The notes under the pieces: model-generated | Seen by the model: the letters and a program-made list of their open reading frames with translations, nothing else | What the model was told of the DNA's origin: nothing | Database searches by the model: none | Part shown: positions 61,001 to 64,000 of the stretch, piece after piece | Layout of the letters: each line of letters starts with the position of its first letter | Numbering within the stretch: the first letter of the stretch is position 1 | Made by a program: the position numbers and the translations under genes | From: Panorpa germanica | Taxonomy: Eukaryota > Arthropoda > Insecta > Mecoptera > Panorpidae | DNA: 64,000 bases | Assembly: GCA_963678705.1 (NCBI GenBank) | Contig: OY783214.1 | Location: 13,454,001-13,518,000 of the forward strand | Reading direction: 5' to 3'

Positions 61001-61174
61001 TATATTGTTATTAATTTTTATGTTTGTGTTTGTAATATTATGTATAATTATTTTGCAGTGTACCCCCAGAAACAAGCTCAGTACGCCTACGCTAGTTACC
61101 CACCGCCCCAAGCAGCATACACTGGACCTTATTACCACGGCTCACAATATGGCCCATATAATGGCAACTATTAG
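40091..61174 (+). CDS. Claudin/PMP22/TARP-like four-helix membrane protein
   Basis: Six coding exons: 40091-40216, 54478-54601, 58469-58717, 58785-58882, then either 59722-59887 or 60028-60193, then 61059-61174, giving about 292 residues. Helix 1 is in exon 1 ('SLATICAVIAVALMAIAF'). Next comes a long first extracellular loop with the family's W...GL-x3-C...C pattern ('TDNWLY', 'KGLFRIC', 'VETHC'). Helix 2 ('ALFIVAFATVFAAFW') and helix 3 ('AILMLFACLLSAGAMGLW') follow, and helix 4 lies in exon 5. The cytoplasmic tail is Tyr/Pro/Gln-rich ('YASYPPPQAAYTGPYYHG'). This layout fits the claudin/PMP22/calcium-channel-gamma superfamily. I cannot say whether it serves junctions, channels or receptors. 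Intron 1 is about 14.3 kb. The TAG at 61172-61174 is followed by AATAAA at 61229 and 61736. Confidence 0.9.
43861..44061 (-). other. Small open frame inside intron 1, unrecognised
   Basis: On the minus strand a frame of about 65 codons ends in a TAG/TGA-bounded interval. Its peptide is helical and charged ('HKVKKVDDERLKSFILVSRN', 'KSEIQLEVKDQLRALQKLS'). The DD-x-L-x-F/L spacing faintly recalls the C-terminal BESS motif of MADF-type proteins, some of which derive from transposons. A TGA lies just upstream and the first real ATG is internal. It may be the tail of a decayed transposon-encoded or retroposed gene, or chance. Confidence 0.2.
44332..44385 (+). repeat. Shared repeat end, copy 2 (partner at 6929-6974)
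   Basis: It begins 'caggggccatattcctgag' and continues 'tgttgcgaacaatggtcg'. See copy 1 for the match and the reasons the class is uncertain. Confidence 0.5.
45192..45414. mobile_element. MITE family A, copy 2 (about 223 bp)
   Basis: The left end 'tatagtcaaaatcacgatag' and the right end 'cgaactctcgtaattagaac' are inverted relatives of the termini at 2278 and 2507. The interior shares 'agaggttataagagcggtat' and 'aataagtgagtcagtgcttt'. It lies within intron 1 of the tetraspan gene. Confidence 0.8.
47769..47910 (+). repeat. Shared repeat, copy 2 (partner at 24650-24730)
   Basis: It contains 'cacgtaggtgagtgaggt', 'acgtaccttttgcacctgct' and, about 80 bases later, 'cagttttgctaaaacg'. An extra stretch separates the last box from the others compared with copy 1. 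Confidence 0.45.
47951..48168. mobile_element. MITE family A, copy 3 (about 218 bp)
   Basis: Closest to copy 2 in its interior ('agaggttataagagcggtat'), with the left end 'tatagtcaaaatcacgatag' identical to that copy. The right end ('actctcgtaacttcaaccat') has drifted. It is inside intron 1. Confidence 0.8.
49054..49692 (+). mobile_element. MITE family B, copy 4 (about 639 bp)
   Basis: Full-length, with termini 'aatgggcttgtgtcct' and 'aggacacaagcccatt'. It serves well as the reference copy for the family because both ends and all interior boxes are present. It is inside intron 1 of the tetraspan gene, in the plus orientation. Confidence 0.87.
50555..50616 (-). repeat. tRNA-derived SINE-like fragment, copy 4
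   Basis: On the minus strand 'gacgacacagtgggctgttg' is followed by a strong box B, 'agttcgattcccgaacc', and 'agaattatatt'. It lacks the 'agcatttatgc' segment that copies 1-3 carry between the two boxes, so it is either a shorter subfamily or a deletion. Confidence 0.45.
51173..51780 (+). mobile_element. MITE family B, copy 5, left end truncated (608 bp)
   Basis: The family's first ~30 bases are missing and similarity begins at 'gatttttcaattgttgattg'. From there it is collinear with copy 4 to the right terminus, which reads 'agacacaagcccgtt' with two changes. It is in intron 1. Confidence 0.82.
52899..52987. promoter_or_regulatory. Two CRE-type TGACGTCA palindromes
   Basis: Perfect TGACGTCA sites lie at 52899-52906 and 52980-52987. 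They sit within a larger inverted pair ('gtgacgtcacatt' and 'aatgtgacgtcac') separated by about 60 bases of purine-rich DNA. TGACGTCA is the consensus for CREB/ATF-type bZIP dimers. Position in intron 1, about 1.5 kb before exon 2, allows an enhancer role, but the paired layout may equally be the ends of a small inverted-repeat element. Confidence 0.35.
55295..55335. repeat. Near-perfect 19-bp-arm palindrome
   Basis: Arms 'agcacgttggtcggatata' and 'tatatccgacaaacgtgct' pair with a single mismatch around a 3-base loop. It lies in intron 2 of the tetraspan gene, about 0.7 kb after exon 2. The loop is too short for a microRNA precursor. It could extrude as a cruciform. Confidence 0.85.
56648..57053. 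mobile_element. MITE family D (406 bp)
   Basis: Terminal inverted repeats: 'cagtttcacaccagagagat' on the left, mirrored by 'ctgtctctctggtgtgaaac' plus TG on the right. CAG...CTG ends recall hAT elements, but the flanking 8 bases do not match, so the class is open. The interior contains a 'gttcacactgaacagactg' box. A right-half fragment lies at 18036-18157. Confidence 0.75.
59722..59887 (+). CDS. Tetraspan exon 5a (alternative helix 4)
   Basis: An exon of 166 bp between 'cactgcag' and G|GTAAAG, entered in phase 0 and left in phase 1. It encodes 55 residues from 'ILRSNTSIWYSWSYGLAW' through helix 4 to 'NLQYVLP'. It has an N-T-S glycosylation sequon in the predicted second extracellular loop. 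It is a homologue of exon 5b, with about 26 of 55 residues identical and no gaps. Splicing both 5a and 5b together would shift the frame of exon 6, so only one can be used per mRNA. Confidence 0.85.
60028..60193 (+). CDS. Tetraspan exon 5b (alternative helix 4)
   Basis: An exon of 166 bp between 'ttcactag' and G|GTAATT, in the same phases as 5a and separated from it by a 140-bp intron. It encodes 'VLRDNTRIMYDWSYVVAW', a different helix 4 ('GSSLVSAVLLSGAAV') and 'FNLQYLMP'. The sequon of 5a is lost (N-T-R), and helix 4 lacks the Cys pair of 5a. Conserved W, Y, 'FNLQY'/'TNLQY' and Glu/Arg positions and the intact splice sites argue that it is functional and not a decayed duplicate. Confidence 0.85.
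60194..61058 (+). other. Last intron of the tetraspan gene
   Basis: 865 bp of AT-rich DNA between exon 5b and the final exon, ending in 'ttattttgcag'. I looked for a third version of exon 5 and found none. Open frames here run through the intron into exon 6 and are not separate genes. Confidence 0.7.
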
Positions 61175-62775
61175 GGCATACATCAAATCGTATTCAAGTT
61201 TAAGTAAAGTCTAAAAAAGAGTCTTCCAAATAAATTACTTGCTTGGAATATATATTTTTCTTTAACGTTTAGAGGAACATGAAATACATAGAACAAAATA
61301 TTAAAGAAAATTTCGTGACTTTAGTACATTATTTAGTTGTTGATTTAATTATCAATTGCATACATTATTGTGTAAATGCAATATTTAATATATTTACTTA
61401 TTACAGTTACGTTGTATTCGTACTTGTGTTGTTTTTCTTACATTACTAAAGTTTGACTGACAGTCTTAAATACCAAAGATCTGTATTATTTAATTCTGAG
61501 ATATGCATTTGGTAATTAAATTGAAATTGAATCAATAATAATTGTACTACAGCACGATTTGATACTTCAAATAATTTCTAAACAATTATTTAGATTAATA
61601 CATAAATTCTGCGATATATTTAAATGCGAAGGTGTAATATTTCAATATTTTCAGTGGGACATATCAAACTATTTTTATAGTTATTCTAGGAGGTGCTTTT
61701 GTTTTGAATATTTTGTAGAAAATACAAAATCTTAAAATAAAATTGAAAGTCTGTTATTTTATTTCATGTAAATATATGCAAAAATAATTATATTTTTTAG
61801 AGTAGTTTGGAGTAGTTAATAAAATATTATTATTAGTTATGACTATTATGAAATGAACTATAGTTTGTAAATTTGGAATACGTATTTTGCGATTTGATTA
61901 CAAACTCTTTCATGAGAATTTTGTTTAGTTAATACTTAAATGAATTTAAATACTTAAAAATTCATTTAAAATAATTTTCACCTAAATAAGATCCATTTAA
62001 GTAAAAGTATTTTAAGAAGTAATATAATATTTACTCATTTTGTTCTTACGACTCTTTCCTTTTACATTAATTATTAACAAAGCAAATTAAACATGTTATC
62101 AAAACTAAAACATCTTTACAACAAAGATTTTTTATAACTTCTATAAATATTTTTTTCATTTTTATTTAAGAACTAATAGTATTTAAAATATTACAGTTGT
62201 ACTGTAAGATTAATTATTTATATTTTAATGTTTATAACACTTAAGTAAAATTATAAGATGTGCAAATTTGTATAATGAGTGTTTTTATTTATTAGTCATG
62301 TCTTTATTCAGATACATTAAAATAGTTATAAATAAATAATGCAATCATTATATAAAATTGTTCACTAGATTTATCAATAGTAGGTTATTATTTTATACAT
62401 TTATACTAAGGATAATATAGAAACAATAAAACAAAGTCAAAATATAATTAAAGTTTTTATTTTTAGATGTAATAGAAATTATATTATAGATGTAATTAAA
62501 TTTATTTGTATTTTAAAATTTATATTTTCGCGGTAAGAATATGCTTCTACCAACCTAAGATTATCATATGTCAGATTATTTTATTTATTCGGCTTTGCAA
62601 ACTACTTCATGTGGCAGAAAGTTAACACTGAGTTCCACTGAGTCCTGAGTAATGAAATTGTGCTGTGGCAGTGATGTCGTTTTTAAGTTAAAAGTAATTA
62701 TTGAATCATTTACAAAGGATTTCTTAGGTTTTATATAATTTCTAGTCGGTAAATTAATTAAAAAATAACACAAAA
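61175..62775 (+). other. 3' region of the tetraspan gene and HAPSTR1 upstream
   Basis: The first part should be the tetraspan 3' untranslated region: AATAAA at 61229-61234 and at 61736-61741, the latter followed by a T/G-rich stretch. The last ~200 bases before 62776 are less AT-rich and are the likely promoter and 5' untranslated region of the HAPSTR1-like gene. The minus-strand frame at 62585-62890 overlaps exon 1 of that gene and is a shadow. Confidence 0.5.
61736..61741 (+). terminator. Candidate polyadenylation signal of the tetraspan gene
   Basis: AATAAA followed within 20 bases by 'gtctgttattttatttcatg', a T/G-rich downstream element. An earlier AATAAA at 61229, 55 bases after the stop codon, is an alternative that would give a very short 3' untranslated region. 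Confidence 0.35.
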
Positions 62776-64000
62776 ATGCAAACTGACGCCGATGATACAT
62801 GGTTAACAAATTGGGAACAACAATGCATTGATGCTGTCGAACATGAACCAGACTATGAAAAACATCTGACTGCAGAAAAAGACTCAACACACAGTTCTTC
62901 TTGGGCTGTCTTTCAAGATTCAGCTACTTCAATAGCACAACTTTACAGAGGTAGGTAGTGCCCCAAAATATATTTAGACCTTCATATGGCCTTTTATTTC
63001 TTCAAGGACGCCGACATTTTGTCTGTATATTGATCAGCTGTTTGGGTGTGCTGCTTCTGTTGTGATTCTTATTTGAAAATATTTTCTTTTTCTTTGCAGA
63101 CCGCCATTCTGGAGATGCGGGGGCTCTTTGGTTATCTTTCCAGACAGCAGCGGGGACAGTAACAACACTTTATAAAGGCATGACATTACATATTAGTCAT
63201 TATTTATTTGTAGTATGTATTTCACAATAGTGTAATGAAATACTATTCAAGAAATCCGCAGTTTTATATTGTATGAAATTCAATATAAACAACTTCTTTA
63301 AAGTTTGATAATATATAAACGCTTTTATAATATGTGCCCTAGTTAATTTTGTTAATGTAACGATCTCCTTTAGGTTAGAGTTAGAGAACGTAAAAAAACA
63401 GTTTTATTAATGCACATTGAACTAAAACCTTTTTCTTAACAATATTATGAAGATTATTTTTTAAGTTTTTGCATACTGTTAATATATACAGATGTTTTCT
63501 TGGTTATAATATGCGATGTACTTATCTATGTTAAATTGATTACTTACTTGCTATGCATATAGATATGTAATGAATTGTTTTTAAGCTTAATCGTAATAAA
63601 CACAGTATTTTATTTGTAATAGATTCTGAAATTAATAACATAAGACTATTAGTTTATTCCATATCTATAATATATTATTATGTATTTACTCTTCAAATAG
63701 TTAGTATAATTACTAATTAGTGCCTTGCAACTCACAGTTTGTTTTTGTTTTCAAAAGAAAGTTTTGATCTTGAATGAGTTAGAAGTAACGAACTTTTTAT
63801 TGAGTTTGTAATAATTGAAATATTGATATTTATAGAATCTTGTGAAGGTATGAGAAGGACAAATGAATTAGCCTTGCAGTGTGGTTATCAAAGGCGAACT
63901 AAAGACATAATTAGTTGGGCAAGAAAAAAACGACGCTCAATACGTCGGGAGGATCTCCTGGCATATTTAGCTGGAAAACCACCACCTCCTAGAGCAGCTA
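62776..64000 (+). CDS. HAPSTR1: HAPSTR1/C16orf72 family protein (3'-partial)
   Basis: Homologue of HAPSTR1 (C16orf72, UPF0472), a small nuclear stress-response protein known in mammals to partner the ubiquitin ligase HUWE1. Exons 62776-62950, 63100-63177 and 63836 to the window end join in frame. The visible 139 residues contain the family's two related blocks, 'WAVFQDSATSIAQLYRDR' and 'WLSFQTAAGTVTTLYKES', then 'LQCGYQRRTKDIISWARKKR' and 'SIRREDLLAYLAGKPPPPRA', where the human protein has very similar basic and proline-rich segments. The N terminus ('TWLTNWEQQCID') also fits. Intron 1 is GT-AG and 149 bp. Intron 2 must begin with GC (AAAG|GCATGA) to keep the reading frame. The gene continues beyond the window. 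Confidence 0.93.

Noticed and set aside
1-64000. CRISPR array, operon or phage-type system
   Set aside because: Spliced animal genes and eukaryotic transposons throughout. No regularly spaced direct repeats with unique spacers were seen.

Overview
The window is AT-rich, gene-poor, intron-bearing eukaryotic DNA. It looks like an insect nuclear genome: the three confident host genes are animal genes with small exons and GT-AG introns, and the repeats are typical arthropod transposons (mariner, hAT, Helitron, Jockey-like LINE, many MITEs). The sequence does not settle the order or species. No bacterial, viral or organellar block was seen.

Layout. From 1 to about 31.6 kb I find no confident host exon. 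This part holds intergenic or intronic DNA with decayed transposons: a hAT element with an exact 8-bp target duplication (2519-3618), a second short hAT-type element with its own 8-bp duplication (7823-8109), a Helitron (5752-6070), two LINE remnants (20365-20721 and 24119-24524), an internally deleted mariner (30207-30793) and several MITE families. At 31.7-32.6 kb a CpG-rich block precedes a minus-strand open reading frame that ends in a splice donor (31702-31950). It is a plausible first coding exon of an unrecognised gene that would read back towards position 1. From 32.8 to 35.4 kb two inverted copies of one ~640-bp MITE flank a second Helitron.

Host genes. On the minus strand at 37061-38914 is a complete eight-exon gene for the beta subunit of branched-chain alpha-keto acid dehydrogenase E1 (BCKDHB, 367 codons). 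Head to head with it, about 1.2 kb away, a plus-strand gene spans 40091-61174. It encodes a claudin/PMP22/TARP-type four-helix membrane protein of about 292 residues. Its first intron is about 14.3 kb and carries four of the MITE copies. Its fifth coding exon exists as two tandem homologous versions (59722-59887 and 60028-60193), each exactly 166 bp and of identical phase, which is the signature of mutually exclusive splicing of the last transmembrane helix. At 62776 a plus-strand gene for the HAPSTR1/C16orf72 family begins and runs off the window. Its second intron appears to use a GC-AG splice pair.

The three recognised genes have unrelated roles (mitochondrial amino-acid catabolism, membrane tetraspan protein, nuclear stress-response adaptor), so they are neighbours rather than a pathway. 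I found no new multi-gene system. The strongest biological observation is the duplicated, phase-matched exon 5 of the tetraspan gene.
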